A stretch of 64,000 bases of DNA from Sceloporus undulatus (GCF_019175285.1 NC_056527.1:112245769-112309768), one strand, 5' to 3'. Numbered from the stretch's first letter, positions 21,101 through 33,500 are shown. Numbers and translations: made by a program. Notes: a model not told the origin generated them from the sequence alone.

Positions 21101-23381
21101 TTCCCCAAGCAAGGTTTTTCAAGTGAAATAGAACTGCTTGTGGATGAAGGGATCAAAACATATGAAATTATCATGAATAGCACTGCTAGTGTGTTGGTTG
21201 TCCATGGAGAAATTCAGACGATGATAGTTTTGAGAATAGTGCTACAAATTTCACAATGTGAAGATGCATCAGTGAAGGCAAAGGGGAAAATATGGATTTT
21301 GACAGCCCAGATGGATTTCACAGAACTTCCTATTCAAAGGTTTTGGGACATCGATTTCCTTCATGGTGCTCTATCCTTTGCAATTCATTCAAATGAGGTT
21401 CAAGGCTTTCAGACATTTCTTGAGACCATAAGCCCTAACTCAGAAAAAGAAGATGTCTTTATAAGGAGCTTTTGGGAAAGTGCATTTTTATGTACTTTTC
21501 TAGGGCCCACTTTATACAATAATGATGAGAAAGTCTGCACAGGGGAGGAGAAGCTGGAGTCTCTTCCTTCATCTGTTTTTGAAATGAGCATGACTGCCCA
21601 TAGCTACAACATCCACAATGCTGTCTTTGCTGTGGTCCATGCGCTGCAGTCTATGGAATCCTCACAGTCCAAAAAGAGAGCAAAGGTGAAAAGACAGCAA
21701 TGGGAACCTTTCAACCAGCAGTCATGGCAGGTAAAACTGAAGGGAAGGAGAGCTCACCATATCTGTCGGCACAAATATTTCACCCCTCCGCAGCCAGTCT
21801 GAATGCAATGAGGCTATATTATTGTTGGGGTTTTTTTATTATGTTTCGTTTTGTCCTTTTGGTTTCAACCTTGGTCTTCCATACCTTCTGCTTTATACTG
21901 TCTAAAACAGAGCGATCCTTGTCCAATTGGCTCATGCTTGCTGACTACCTGTCTTTCCAGTATGTTATAGGGATGGAATTCTTCACTGATTTTCTTCTTG
22001 AAGGAAGCAATGAATGGTTTTATAATTTTTCTTCCCACTACAAGAAAGTCATCAAAAATATGCAGTCTTCAAAGAGTGGATGTAGTTTGAGGTGCATTGT
22101 GTGCAAAAATTCTGTGAGGCATTTTTGTACAGAAAACAGTATTTATGTAGAGGTATTAGCATTTTCTGCACAGAAAATAATATTCTGGTTCAGAAATACC
22201 TTTTCTCCTTTTTAATACATGCACACCAGACGAGAGTGTAGATTTTCTTAAACAGGAACTTTAAAGAGAATCAGATCCCCCTCCTAGATGATTATTTCAT
22301 GAATTTATATTTTGATAAAGGGCTTGCTAAGTATATAATTCTGGATATGTTTTTTCTCCATTCAGTATAGAAAAATATTCTTACTTCAAGACAGTCACTC
22401 AAAGTGATTACTTGTTATCCCATTTTAAGTTGCTATGCTCCAAATAATTTGTTTCATTCTTTTCTATCATGTCCTGTTCTATCTTAATTTTTAATCAATA
22501 ACTCATTAGGGATGCAATTCTTGAATTGGTTTGAGCCTGAGCAGTAAATTAGGCAACATACACACACGCTTTGTCCCAAGACAATGATGTACATGTTACC
22601 ATTGTTATTATTGATGGTGAGGATGATGACAATATCAGAAAGGTTTTCCACTCTTCAAGACTGATATTTCTGCATTCCTGTAGAATTTATGGAAAACCAG
22701 ACAATGTGTTAATTGTGGTCTACTATTAAAAGTAGCAAAAATTGATAATTTGTGCCCTTCTGATGAACCAGACTGGCTTTTTGTTCTCACTCTCTCATTT
22801 CACAAAAAGAAAAGAGTAGTTTTAGAAAAAAAGCAATTTTTAAAAAAAGGCAGAAAACATAATGGGGAAAAACCTACTCATTGTCTAAATATCAAACTGG
22901 AGGCAAGTTTTCTCATGGAATTTAGAGAATTCTCAAAAGGCTGCCTTGTCATGCCTCTCTCATCCAAAATCTTAGCAAAAGCAGAATGCATCTTCCCAAA
23001 TTCTTACAGCTCACTGAGCACAGCCACAACTAGTTGAATTATATTTGGCATATTTTCCTGCTCTGAGTTTGTCTTATAGAATGCAGTCCCTTGCTTTAGG
23101 CCTCATCCCTTAGGTCCAATCCACACTGCAGAAATAATCCAGTTTGACACTGCTTTAACTGCCCTGGCTCAGTACTAGGGAACCCTGGGAATTGTAGTTT
23201 ATTGTGGCACCAGAGCTCTCTGACAGAGAAGACTAAATGTCTCACAAAACTATGATTCCCAGAATTCCCTAGTATTGAGCCAGGGCAATTAAAGAGGTGT
23301 CAGACTGAATTATTTCTTCAATGTGAATTAGACTTAATTTGGTTCCTATTCCACACATAATCACTATGTTCAATGTGTGCG

Positions 23382-23421
<40 letters not shown>

Positions 23422-26400
23422 TAAATTTTATTCACTATTCCTCCTCCCCTTCCTTTCAATTTCAGCTGCACCATTTTCTGAGGAGTATTTCATTTAACAA
23501 TTCTGCTGGGGAAGAGGTGTCTTTCAACCAAAATGGCATATTAGTAGCAGGTTTTGACATTACCAACTGGGTCACATTCCCAAACAAGTCTTTTTTAAGA
23601 GTCAAAGTTGGAAAGATAGACCCTCACCAACACAAAGTATTCACTATTCATGAGGATAACATTGTATGGCCCGAAAGTTTTAACCAGGTAAGGACCCATA
23701 TACCTTTTCAGACTTTTTCAGTTTACTGTTGTGTGCATCTAGGCTAAGGACCTTATCGTGCACACATTCTGGAGACAGAAGGAGGACGCTCATGTGTGCG
23801 CGCATGCTGCAGAAAACGGAGTTTATCGCACACAAATACGTCCTCGAAGAGGTCCTGTTCCATCCCCCAGCGCGCACCCGTTCGTGTCCAGTCCTGACGG
23901 GCGTGATTTTTGCCTGACAGATTACCTTCCGCCAGCAAAAAATCATGCCCGTCAGGACTGGACGTGAACGGGTGCGCGCCGGGGGACGGAACAGGGCCTC
24001 TTGGAGGACATATTCTTGTGCGATAAACTCCGTTTTCTGCAGCACGCATGCGCACACGAGCGTCCTCCTTCCGTCCCCAGAACGTTTAAAATTGTGTGTG
24101 CGATAAGGTCCTTAGTCTCTTTTTTGACAGGAATGTAAGGTGGGGATCATCCAGAGCATTTTTTTCCCTGTCAACCTCAGCTGTTTAAGCTTTGCAGCTA
24201 TATTTTGGACTTTGGGTTATCAGGTTCTATCTTCATAGAGACTTCACTTACAATGAAATACACAAAGCTATTGACAAACTGAAGGAGAAAACAAATGCAA
24301 ATACTAAAGTTGAACCAGATGGTGAAGGACAATAAAGGATAGGGCACCATGAAAGCCTATACTTTATGGTGCTTAAGTGGATGAGACACTGGCTAAAGCC
24401 TTAAGCAGTTAGACTTCTTTTCCTAATATCCAAAAAGCCCATTCCTCCCCCATTCTGACACTGTCCTGTTTGGATGACGCATGTCCCAATCTCCAATTCC
24501 AATGTATGCAATCTAGACAACATCCACACACTCAGCAGATTCTGCACCATGTATTTTTTTAAAAAATATAACTCTCTATATCTTTCAGGAAAACCTGAAG
24601 CCCTCCATTTCCACATCACAGTGGCTGTCTGCATGGGCATCCTGCTGAGCCACCTGGCACATCTGTTGCTGCTGCAGCTCACTGGTTCTGGCATCAAAAT
24701 GAGGTGCCCAGCCATTTTCTGGGTACCTAGTTCTGATCTCAGAAACAAGTGACCCATGGCAGCAGCAGATAAGCCAGTCAGCTTAGCAATATACCTGTGC
24801 ACAGGAAAGGAGGGCCTTGGTGGGAGATCAGGGCAGCTGTGAGCCAGAATACTCCAGACTACCCCTAGACTAGTATCCTGAGCAGTGCAAAGAAGCCCTA
24901 TATCATGTTTATGATAATGGTAAAATATTCCATTAAGGTAGAAACATCTTTATTTCTACATGTCTAAGTGGCTATTTAGCCAAACATGCCAGGATGAGAA
25001 ACAATCAATAAAAATAATTTAACTTAAAACCATAAAACTATAATAAAAAGGAAAAAAATCTAGTACATTAAGTCAAAACCATAATTTCGTCAGTAAGGCC
25101 ACAAACATATGTAAACATCAATCTGGTGCTGAAATAAAGGCATATTTTCATAACAGCAGAGCAATCAGTCACAGCTCCATAGGAATCATGGGAATTAGGC
25201 CCATTTAAAGCTGGCTTTCGGTGCTCCTGGTGCTCAATGTGGGCCCCTGCACAAAAGATGTAATGTCATTTTTAAAAATCAGGCCATGCCATCAGCCTCC
25301 CTGTTTTTATCTGTACAGTAAACTAAATTACACAGATTCTCTACATATATTTTATGAGTGTTAATTTTTATTTTTGACATGGGTGAAACCTGTTTCTTTG
25401 TGTAATGAGAAATGCAGTGAAGGATTTCACAAGGAAAAGATGGAAGGAAAACCATTCTGCTGCTATGAGTGCATTCCATGTGCAGAAGGGATGATTTCAA
25501 ACAAAAGTGGTAAGAAATGTTGTGTACAGCCTTTTCAGATGCATGGATGTAGGAAGTGCACACTTGGGTTTACACACATATATTGCCCATCACATTTAAG
25601 AAATTTCTCAAAGAAGCATATCTTCATAGTATAGTAATTGCACAAAAAAAATAAACCATTTTCATATACAGCGAACCCTTGGTATCCTCTGAAATTTGGT
25701 TCCAGGATGCGCTGTGAATATGGGAATCCATGGATTATATACAATGGCACAGCAAAATGGTGCTTCTTATATAAAATGCCATAATCGAGGTTTGCCTTGT
25801 GAAATTTATTTTTTTAATATATTTTTTTCAATTCATGGATGGTTGAATCTTGGGATAAAGAATCCATGAATACAGAGGGCCAATGGCACTGTCATATTGC
25901 AGAGATTGTACTGCTTTTAGTGTCTGCATGTTTTTATGTTTATCACTTTATTACCTGAAACAAGATACTTATTCCACAAAATAAATATATCCAAGATAGA
26001 CAGATTCATCACAATTTCTTATATCATTTGTTTTTCAGACATGGATGCCTGTTTCCAGTGCTCAGAAGGACAATATCCAAATAGTTCTCAGAATCTGTGC
26101 TTTCCAAAAGATATCACCTTCTTGTCTTATAATGAACCTTTAGGTATCATTTTGGCTAGTCTTTCCCTTTGCTTTGCTTTCATCACAGCTTTGGTGCTTG
26201 GGATCTTTGTTAAGTACCAGGACACTGCTATAGTCAAAGCTAACAACCGAAACCTATCCTATGCTCTACTCATCTCCCTCATGCTTTCTTTCAATTGTGC
26301 TTTGCTGTTCATTGGAAAACCTAGGCATTTGACATGCTTTCTTCGACAAACAGCTTTCGGCATCATCTTTACAGTAGCTGTGTCATGTGTGTTGGCCAAA

Positions 26401-26934
26401 ACTATCATTGTGGTTCTAGCTTTCAAGGCCACTGATCCAGCATCCCAGATGAGGAAATGGGTGGGAAAACCACTGGCCACCTCCATTGTTTTGTCCTGTT
26501 CTTTTATTCAAGTCATCATTTGTATGGTGTGGGTGATAAACTCTCCCCCATTTCCAGATTTTGATATGAAGTCAATGGCCAAAGAAATTGTCCTAGAGTG
26601 TAAAGAAGGTTCAGATGTCATGTTCTACATTGTCCTTGGCTTTTTGAGTTTCTTGGCCATTGTCACATTCGTCATGGCTTTCCTGGCCAGGAAATTACCT
26701 GACAGTTTTAATGAAGCCAAATTTATCACCTTCAGTATGTTTGCATTTTGCAGTGTTTGGGTCTCTTTTGTTCCAACCTACCTGAGCACTAAAGGAAAGG
26801 ACATGGTAGCTGTGGAGATTTTCTCCATTTTAGCCTCAAGTGCTGGGCTGCTGATATGTATCTTTTCTCCAAAAAGCTATATAATTTTGCTGAGGCCTGA
26901 GCTGAACAACAGAGAGCAGCTGATGAAGCCATAA
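17970..26934 (+). CDS. V2R-C, six-exon vomeronasal type-2 receptor with missing exon 5 acceptor
   Basis: Closest paralogue of V2R-B in exons and promoter. Exons: 17970-18187, 20108-20399, 20870-21730, 23466-23687, 25383-25509, 26039-26934, giving 871 aa if all are joined. Signal peptide [17 protein letters not shown], flytrap to ~531, linker to ~595, seven helices, stop TAA. Every frame is open. The oddity is exon 5: by alignment it should begin at GTG 25383, but the two bases before it are GG, not AG. The nearest in-frame AG is 25408-25409, which would drop nine codons including one linker cysteine; the AG at 25357-25358 runs at once into TAA. So the gene is either a recent splice mutant, uses a shortened linker, or carries an assembly error. 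An AATAAA lies at 26940-26945, just after the stop. Confidence 0.88.
18843..19378 (+). mobile_element. CR1 LINE 3' end
   Basis: Translates to [20 protein letters not shown] and [19 protein letters not shown], the last part of CR1 reverse transcriptase, then AAGAACTTCTTGACAGTAAG and the TCTATGATCCTAT-like end. 5' truncated, in V2R-C intron 1. A further tail piece is at 19418-19470. Confidence 0.85.
20108..20399 (+). CDS. V2R-C exon 2
   Basis: Acceptor ATTGCAG, donor CACAG|GTAAGC, 292 nt. [46 protein letters not shown]. Confidence 0.92.
20870..21730 (+). CDS. V2R-C exon 3
   Basis: Acceptor TTTCTTTAG, donor TGGCAG|GTAAAA, 287 codons. [58 protein letters not shown]. Intron 2 before it is only ~470 bp, against 2.8 kb in V2R-B. 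Confidence 0.92.
21731..23111 (+). other. V2R-C intron 3, first part
   Basis: 22085-22205 contains alternating CAGAAAA / TTTTCTG words also seen at 54460-54700. Otherwise no known repeat or gene seen. Confidence 0.35.
23112..23336. mobile_element. palindromic MITE (family 2)
   Basis: Inverted arms: CACACTGCAGAAATAATCCA to ACTGAATTATTTCTTCAATG, and GGAACCCTGGGAATTGTAGT to CTATGATTCCCAGAATTCCC. A common lizard element from memory; other copies at 2480, 49950, 55652, 60432 and 62266. Confidence 0.75.
23381..23422. repeat. (TTTC)n microsatellite
   Basis: About ten TTTC units, 45 bp before the exon 4 acceptor of V2R-C, where it may extend the polypyrimidine tract. Confidence 0.95.
23466..23687 (+). 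CDS. V2R-C exon 4
   Basis: Acceptor AATTTCAG, donor AACCAG|GTAAGG, 74 codons, two fewer than in V2[22 protein letters not shown] and [17 protein letters not shown] microsatellite sits just upstream in the intron. Confidence 0.92.
23744..24115. mobile_element. near-perfect 372-bp foldback MITE
   Basis: CTAAGGACCTTATCG mirrors CGATAAGGTCCTTAG; arms of ~180 bp match almost throughout, including CTGCAGAAAACGGAGTTTAT and CAGTCCTGACGGGC. Most differences are CG against TG or CA. Very CpG-rich compared with its surroundings, so young. Lies just after V2R-C exon 4. Confidence 0.85.
24116..25382 (+). other. V2R-C intron 4, rest
   Basis: Unclear repeat-like material at 24590-24900 (GCATGGGCATCCTGCTGAGC, CAGAATACTCCAGACTACCC) related to 44320-44480 and 53960-54060. 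No gene seen. Confidence 0.35.
25383..25509 (+). CDS. V2R-C exon 5 (acceptor lost)
   Basis: Codes [19 protein letters not shown] then [18 protein letters not shown]. Donor AAGTG|GTAAGA is good. The bases before 25383 are ATGG instead of the expected AG, so the coordinate of the start is set by alignment, not by a splice signal. Confidence 0.75.
25669..25891. mobile_element. Tigger/pogo-like MITE
   Basis: CAGCGAACCCTTGGTATCC at the left; inverse of GAATACAGAGGGCCAATGGC at the right; GGAATCCATGGATTATATAC inside. TA precedes the left end. In V2R-C intron 5. Confidence 0.7.
26039..26934 (+). CDS. V2R-C exon 6 (seven-helix domain)
   Basis: Acceptor TTTTTCAG, stop TAA 26932-26934. [20 protein letters not shown], helices 1-7, [40 protein letters not shown]. 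Confidence 0.93.
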
Positions 26935-26939
26935 AACTG

Positions 26940-26945
26940 AATAAA
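26940..26945 (+). promoter_or_regulatory. possible polyadenylation signal of V2R-C
   Basis: AATAAA six bases after the V2R-C stop. A real signal would imply a very short 3' UTR; the motif alone is weak evidence. Confidence 0.3.
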
Positions 26946-27234
26946 TTAAATATGAATGGCCTTTGATCTATTTAATTTAACTCAAATTAGTCCTATTTTA
27001 GGCAACCATAAGAGTTTAGAATTTGTCATTAATTTTTCTTGTTTCTCCACATCCCACTTCAATTTTCTTCTGCTACTTGTTTCCTTTAATCGTATTTCTT
27101 GATTTTGCTCCCTGTCCCCGAATCAGATTTTGTACATTATTCCTGCTTATTTCCAATGCATTTTGCCTAATGTATGGATTCGTTTATTCATTTGACTTAA
27201 TTTTGAATCTCTTTACACATTTTACAAAATTATG

Positions 27235-27457
27235 TGCAGGCTACAGGAAAAGAGATTCCACGTCAACATTGTGAGGAACTTCTTGACAGTAAGAGCTGTT
27301 CAACAGTGGAGCACACTTTCTCAGAGAGTGGTGGAAAGTCTTGAAACAGAGGCTGGATGGCCATCTGTTGGGGATGCTTTTGTTGTGATTTCCTGCATGG
27401 CAAGGGTTTGGACTAGATGGCCTTTGTGGTCTTTTCCAACTCTGTGATTCTATATGC
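27235..27457 (+). mobile_element. CR1 LINE 3' end
   Basis: CTACAGGAAAAGAGATTCCA, GGAACTTCTTGACAGTAAGA, GGCTGGATGGCCATCTGTTG and CCAACTCTGTGATTCTAT, the usual CR1 3' terminus. Confidence 0.85.
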
Positions 27458-29681
27458 ATTTTGCCCATTCATATTTAAGGATATGCACATTATGTCATCT
27501 GTATTTTATTCATCTGAAATGTTGAAATGTGCAAATTCCCACAAAGCACATTTGTTCTCACAATAATTTTCAATAAAATTAAAGTATTGTTGAAGCTGCT
27601 GATTGAATTAAACAGAATTCTTTACCATCTCTAGTTTAGAGGAGCAATGGAAGATCTTTTTGCTTTCTGTTTATCTTCTCTCTCTCCCTCTCTGCCCAAC
27701 CTTTGTTTCTCCCTCTTCTTCTCTCTTGCATAACTCTGGTTTCTTTTTCTCTGCAAGCTACTGTATTGGGTTGGGATGTGGAATGAGATGTGCCCCATGA
27801 AGGTTTTTTATCTGGCTCAGAAGTTTCTTTTGGTCTGTGTTTGGAGGTAATGAGAATCCTCTCCAACCCCCGCTTCTTCCCCTCACAATTCTTGAATAGA
27901 CCTGAGACTATTCCTGTCTCCTCTGGAAAGGACTTTTTCTTATCTCCCCTGCCAAGGTGGGAGGAGGAGAATCCAGAAAGGAAGATCATTGCAGGATTTC
28001 TTGTAACCATCACACAATGACAACATCTCTGCCAAAGTAATGCCACAGTTGGTGTGGAGATTTACAGCTAAGAGTTCAGTATAGCCCTTGTTTAGCTGAT
28101 TTTTGTGTGTGTGGTGCTATGTACACAGGTGCAATGATAAATCAGGTCAGCCAAGGCTGTGATCTTTTCCTCAGAAACCCTGTAACCTTTTAATTGCATC
28201 CTGGGGAAAACAATCTTCTACATACAGATTCTTATTCATATTTTTCATCTGTTGAATTTAAGCATCCAGTTTAGACAACAAACCCTAAAAAGACATTCAG
28301 CTTAGTTACCAATTTCTATCATTGTCATCCAGTGAACATTCTCAAACAGCAAGATCAATGGCTAGGAGTTGGCAGAAAATGCTCATTGAAAGGAAATCCT
28401 AAAATAGGTGCTCCTCCTTGGAACCTAGAATAGGATTGGCATCACCCGGTGTAGTAACTCATGGTGTCACACACACACATTGACCTCCTCCCATACCACA
28501 CCATACAGAATACTTTGACCCTGGACAAACCGGCACTTTGAGCTGGCTGGGGCACACAGTTGGGGGGTAGTGTCTCCATGACGCAGGCCGCAGCTTTGCC
28601 CCCAGAGTTCCATGATGCCACATGCTGCTCCACATGGCATGGAGCATCATAGTGCTCCTCTGGCACTGCTTTGATACATGGTGCTCCTCCAGCGCTGTTT
28701 CGAAGGACCACTATATAGCCATGGCGCCACAGCTATGGCACCCTTTCTAGGACACAAAAAAGGAGTTGCTTTTTCTAGCTCCTTTTTGCACCCTGGACAG
28801 GCCAGATCAGGGCCATGGCATGCCATGGCCCCAATCCAGCCATTAAAGGGGCGGTTACATGCCACCTCTTAAGTGCTGTATGTACAACCCCTTAGTAACA
28901 TTTTTTGTACTAATGTTACTCAGAAATCATAATTCCTATATATCACTGATTGTAATGGCAATAGCTGTGACATAAACAACTAGCAAAATTAAAATTATAC
29001 CTTTACATTACAATATCATATGCACAGCCTAAATGTATTTGCATGTGCATTGTTTCCTGTGGTTAGACTAAAAAATTGGTAAGATGTGATGTTTTTAAAG
29101 AGAATTTTAAAATATTTTTTATTTAGTTTTAAAATGTACTTTTTCAAAACCTGAGGCCTCTCCTTTCTCTTCCCACTGACCATTGCCCTGCTATCACAAT
29201 CCGTTTAGCATTTTGAAGGGATGCAGGTGAACACCACAGCCCAGTTCTGCAAAAAGGCAGATGTTTGGGGGAAAGTGGTGTCACCCCCATTTAGGGTGTC
29301 ACCTGATTGTATCCTCATTTCATGCATACCGTTAATCATGCCCTTGCCCAAGATAACCCATGAGAAATAACACAGAGAGAGATAGAGAGATTCAAAAGAA
29401 CTTGTGAAACAAGGCATGAAATGGAAACTAACAAAAAGTTAGAATGTGACATTAAATATTTGAGCTTTTTACTTATGTAAATGTCCAGAGGGTGAACAGC
29501 ATGTTAGAATTTTTTTCCCCAGCAAGAATATAGTGGCACACTGTTAGTGTTTAAGATCCCACAAGACTCCGCTGTTTTGCTTCTGTGTTGTATTCTTATA
29601 AATTTTCTTCCCCCATCCCATCCCAGCTTTCAAATAAATTAAATATCTGGTCAGAAAAATATGAGCAAGTTGTGTACAACT
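27458..29681. other. intergenic between V2R-C and V2R-D (converging 3' ends)
   Basis: 28480-28905 is a GC-rich patch with local inverted words (CATGGCATGCCATGGCCCC, ATGCCACATGCTGCTCCACA) that may be another MITE. 27636-28046 is open for 136 codons on the minus strand, low-complexity and unrecognised. Nothing else supported. Confidence 0.4.
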
Positions 29682-30583
29682 TTAATGTTGTCTCCTTATT
29701 AGCTTCTCCTTTTTGTTTAGATGTGGTCTCAACACAATAATATAACATTTGGGGGCAAAGATACAAGCCAGTAACCCTAGACCAGAAGACAAAATAGAAA
29801 AGACCTCCACAACCACCAGCTTTTTCCCCTTGCTGCTCAGGTAGGCTGGAACGAAGGATAACCAAACACTGCAAAAGACCAGCATGCTGAAAGTGATGAA
29901 CTTGGCTTCATTGAAACTGTCAGGTAACTTTCTGGCTAGGAAAGCCACAATGAAGCTGAGAATAGCCAGGAAACCTAGGTAACTCAAGGCACAGCAGAAC
30001 ATGATGTCCAGCCCTTCATTACATATGACAATGATTTCACCAGATACAGAGTGCATATCCTTTTCAGGGAATGGAGGAGAAATTCCCAGCCAAATAGCAC
30101 AAATAGCCACTTGAACAAGGGAGCATGAAGAGACAATAGAAAGTGCCGATCTTTTTCCCACCCATTTTCGGAATGTACTACTTGGGTTGGAAGCCATGAA
30201 TGCCATAATGACTGTCATGGTCTTGGCCAAAAGAGAAGAAACAGCAATTGAAAAGATTATGCCAAAAATAGTTTGTTGCAGGATACAGATTTCCTTTTTG
30301 GGTTCCGTGATGAAAAACAAAGCACAGAGGAAGCAAAGGAGAAGGGAGATGAGGAGAAGGATGGTGAGGCCTCTATTGTTGGCTTTGACTATAGGACTGT
30401 CCCATTCTTTTATGAAGATTCCAAGCACCACAATTGTGATCAGAGAGAAAAAGAGAGCCAAAAAAGCAAGAGTAATACCCAAAGGATCTTGAAAGGATAG
30501 AAAACGTTGAACTTTTGGAATACACTTGTTTCTGCCATTATTTGGAAAGTGATCTTCTGAACAGCTGAAACAGTAATCCATGT
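29682..30583 (-). CDS. V2R-D exon 6 (seven-helix domain)
   Basis: Acceptor CTTTTTTTTAG, last codons RRQH then stop. [20 protein letters not shown], seven hydrophobic helices, [39 protein letters not shown]. Confidence 0.93.
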
Positions 30584-33500
30584 CTAAAAAAAAGAGTAAT
30601 ATGTTTAATTTAAATGGGGGGGAGAGAATTCAGAGACATAGCCATGTTAGTCTGGAATATCAGTATGCAAAGGGATCTTACTTTGAGACAAAGGAGTTTA
30701 TCACACAGCCATTTTTGGCCGATCCGGGCATGGGACGAGATCCAGACTGAACAGGGAAAAACAGGTGCTATCGCACAGAAAAATGCATACTTCATTGCAG
30801 GGTGACCACAAGCCATCCCCTGGGAGCACTTTTCCCACCAATTTTGGTAGTATGGAAACTTTCAGTCCCACAAAATCTGCCAGCTAAGCTCAGCTGGGGG
30901 ACAGGGTCACCATGTGACAAAGTATGCATTTTTCTCTGTGATAAAACCCATTTCCCCCCAATCAGCCCCGATCCCGTCCCATGCCTGGATTGGGCTTAAA
31001 TAGCTGTGCGATAAACTCCTAATCCACATGTTTTGCTTTTCTATGGCTATTCATACAGTTTGGTTTTAAAGATCCTTCCTGGGCAACACTTCACTCCATG
31101 CATCTGAAGAAGTAGACCAAGTCTACAAAATCACATGCTACAACTTCTTTCACACAGTCTCAAAGGTACTACAACATCCCCCTGCTTTGTTTGTTTGAAC
31201 GTTATTGTATAAGAAGAACTTTACAGTACTTTATATGTCATACTCCCCAGGATTGCTCTCAAAGACTTTTCTTCAGTTTGATTAGAAAAATCTTGCTTCT
31301 AATCATTTCTCTTACCTTCCTGGTCTGAGATCGTATCTTCTGGACAAGGAGAACAACTGTAGCAACAGAATTTCATCCCCTCTTTCTTGTTCTTCATGTA
31401 GCCAGGGTAGCATGGATCATTGCATAAAGAAAATGGAGGCACCTATTTTTGGAATAAGAAAGGGTTTAATATTGGATTCTGCTGCTATATATATATGTAA
31501 CCTTCAGCTAAAAAAAGTCAAATGGAATGAAGTAGTAACATGTATGAGTACAGTGATGGCCTATTCTTATCTAAATATAACAGGAGAAACTTTAATACAG
31601 TATTTTCTGGCGTATAAGTCGACCAGGCGTATAAGATGACCCCCAACTTTTTATATAAAAATATAGAGTTTAGGATATACTCACCGTATAAGGCTACCCC
31701 TCTTCCTGAGAAGCTGGCAGCCAGCCGTGCACGCGGTTGCCGGCTTCCCAGGCCTCCAGAGGCCTGAGAAGCCCGCAGCCCCAAGAGCGCGCTCGCTGGC
31801 TTCAAAAGGCCTCCGGAGGCCCCTTAAAAGCCAGCACAGGGCTGCTGGCTTCCCAGGCCTCTGGAGGCCTGAGAAGCTGGCGGCCGAGCACGCGCACACT
31901 GGGCCCCAGGGCCCAACCCAGCCTATAAGACGACCCCCGACTTTTGACCCAAATTTAGAGTGTCAAAAAGTCGTCTTATATGCCGGAAAATATGGTATAT
32001 TAAAATTCCTGTTTGATCAAGCCGCTAGTGCATCAGCCAGATACCTCACCACTGTTAGATACCACTGCTGTTATTCTAAGTGCTCAAAAAAGTATAAATA
32101 TTTTTCAGCATCCTTTACAAACCACAGCTGACATGTTGCTTGAGGCCTATATCTTCATCAGTAGCTTTTCATGTACATAAAATTGAATTGAGTGATTTTG
32201 AAATGTCCACATTCATCTAGAGCAGTGGTATCCAAACTTTGTCCTCCAAGTGTTTGAGGCTCCAGCTCCCAGAAGCCTAAGCCACTTGGCCAATAGTCAG
32301 GAATTCTGCAGGACTGTAGTTTGGAAATCACTGACCTAGAAGCTGCCAAGACATTGCAATGTAGGAGCATCCATCAAGCAAGGGTAGTCGGTGAAGTGAC
32401 TACAACATCACAGCCTGATGTGCAATAGCATCAATATGCATTAAGGTGCTCCACAACACAATGTATATCTAGGCATTGGCTAGGAAGTGCCAGAGCAAAA
32501 CAGGAGCTCCCAATATGTATCATGAATGAAGAATGAGCATTGGAAGTACCCAAGGTGAACAGAGGGAAAATATCAAAGGACATTTTTATGGAGCTCTGGT
32601 CCCCATTCATCAACTATATTATGGATCACCTTTCTACAAAAAGTCCACCATCTTCTCATTTAAAGCTGTGGAATAATAAGATATTCAGTATGAAGATTTT
32701 GTACAGTAAAGGATGACTGATCACTGAAATATCTTGTAAACAAAGATAGGAAAGGTGGGGGTGGAGCATAACAACAATGTACTTCTAAAATATAAAAAAT
32801 TGAAATTAAAAAAAAAAGTGCCCAATGTGCTTCAAAAATGCCCAGTGCCTGACCTTTATTTCCCATACATCTGAATTTAGTGGAATACACATTTATTCCC
32901 AGTAAATAATTTCCCTTAAAGCTAATGCCTTCCTTAAATTCACATATATTTTATCATATTGTATATAGTGAAAACTTCTCCCACTTGAGTCAGGTTCCTG
33001 TGCCACTGAAGTCTCTCCTTATCAATGGTGAAGGGCTTTCCTCCAGGAACCCGAGCATCCAGCTTTCCCACTTTGACTTGGATGTAGGAATTATTCAAGA
33101 AAGTGACCATGTTTGTAATATCAAATCCAGCTACCAATTCTCCATCTTCATTCAGTTTAATTTCATCTCCAACACCATTGTTGAATGAGATGCTCTGAAG
33201 AAAAGAATGTAGCTAGAGAGAAAGGAATCAAGAGCATCTTAACATCCAAGGAGACCATTAGGACCAATAGAGAGAACTTTGATTGCTGCATGAAAGGTGC
33301 TTGGACTCAATGGCCCTTCCAACTCTATGATTCTATGACTGCATCATTAATGATCAAATATGGGATAATATATTGCTGTATGCCATACTATATTACTGTG
33401 CTGAGGACATGCTAATATGCTCTTATCAGGGAAGAGGCATTACCTGCCAGGGTTTCACATTTGAAGGTACCCATATATTTTCTTTTCTCATTCTCTTGTG

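Noticed and set aside
21700-22215. 171-codon open frame beginning in V2R-C exon 3 region
   Set aside because: Different frame from the receptor; the rest is intron.
27636-28046. 136-codon open frame on the minus strand
   Set aside because: Low-complexity charged sequence over a TC-rich tract; no recognisable domain or splice context.
28480-28905. GC-rich patch as a CpG-island promoter
   Set aside because: Lies between two converging 3' ends and has MITE-like inverted words; no gene start nearby.
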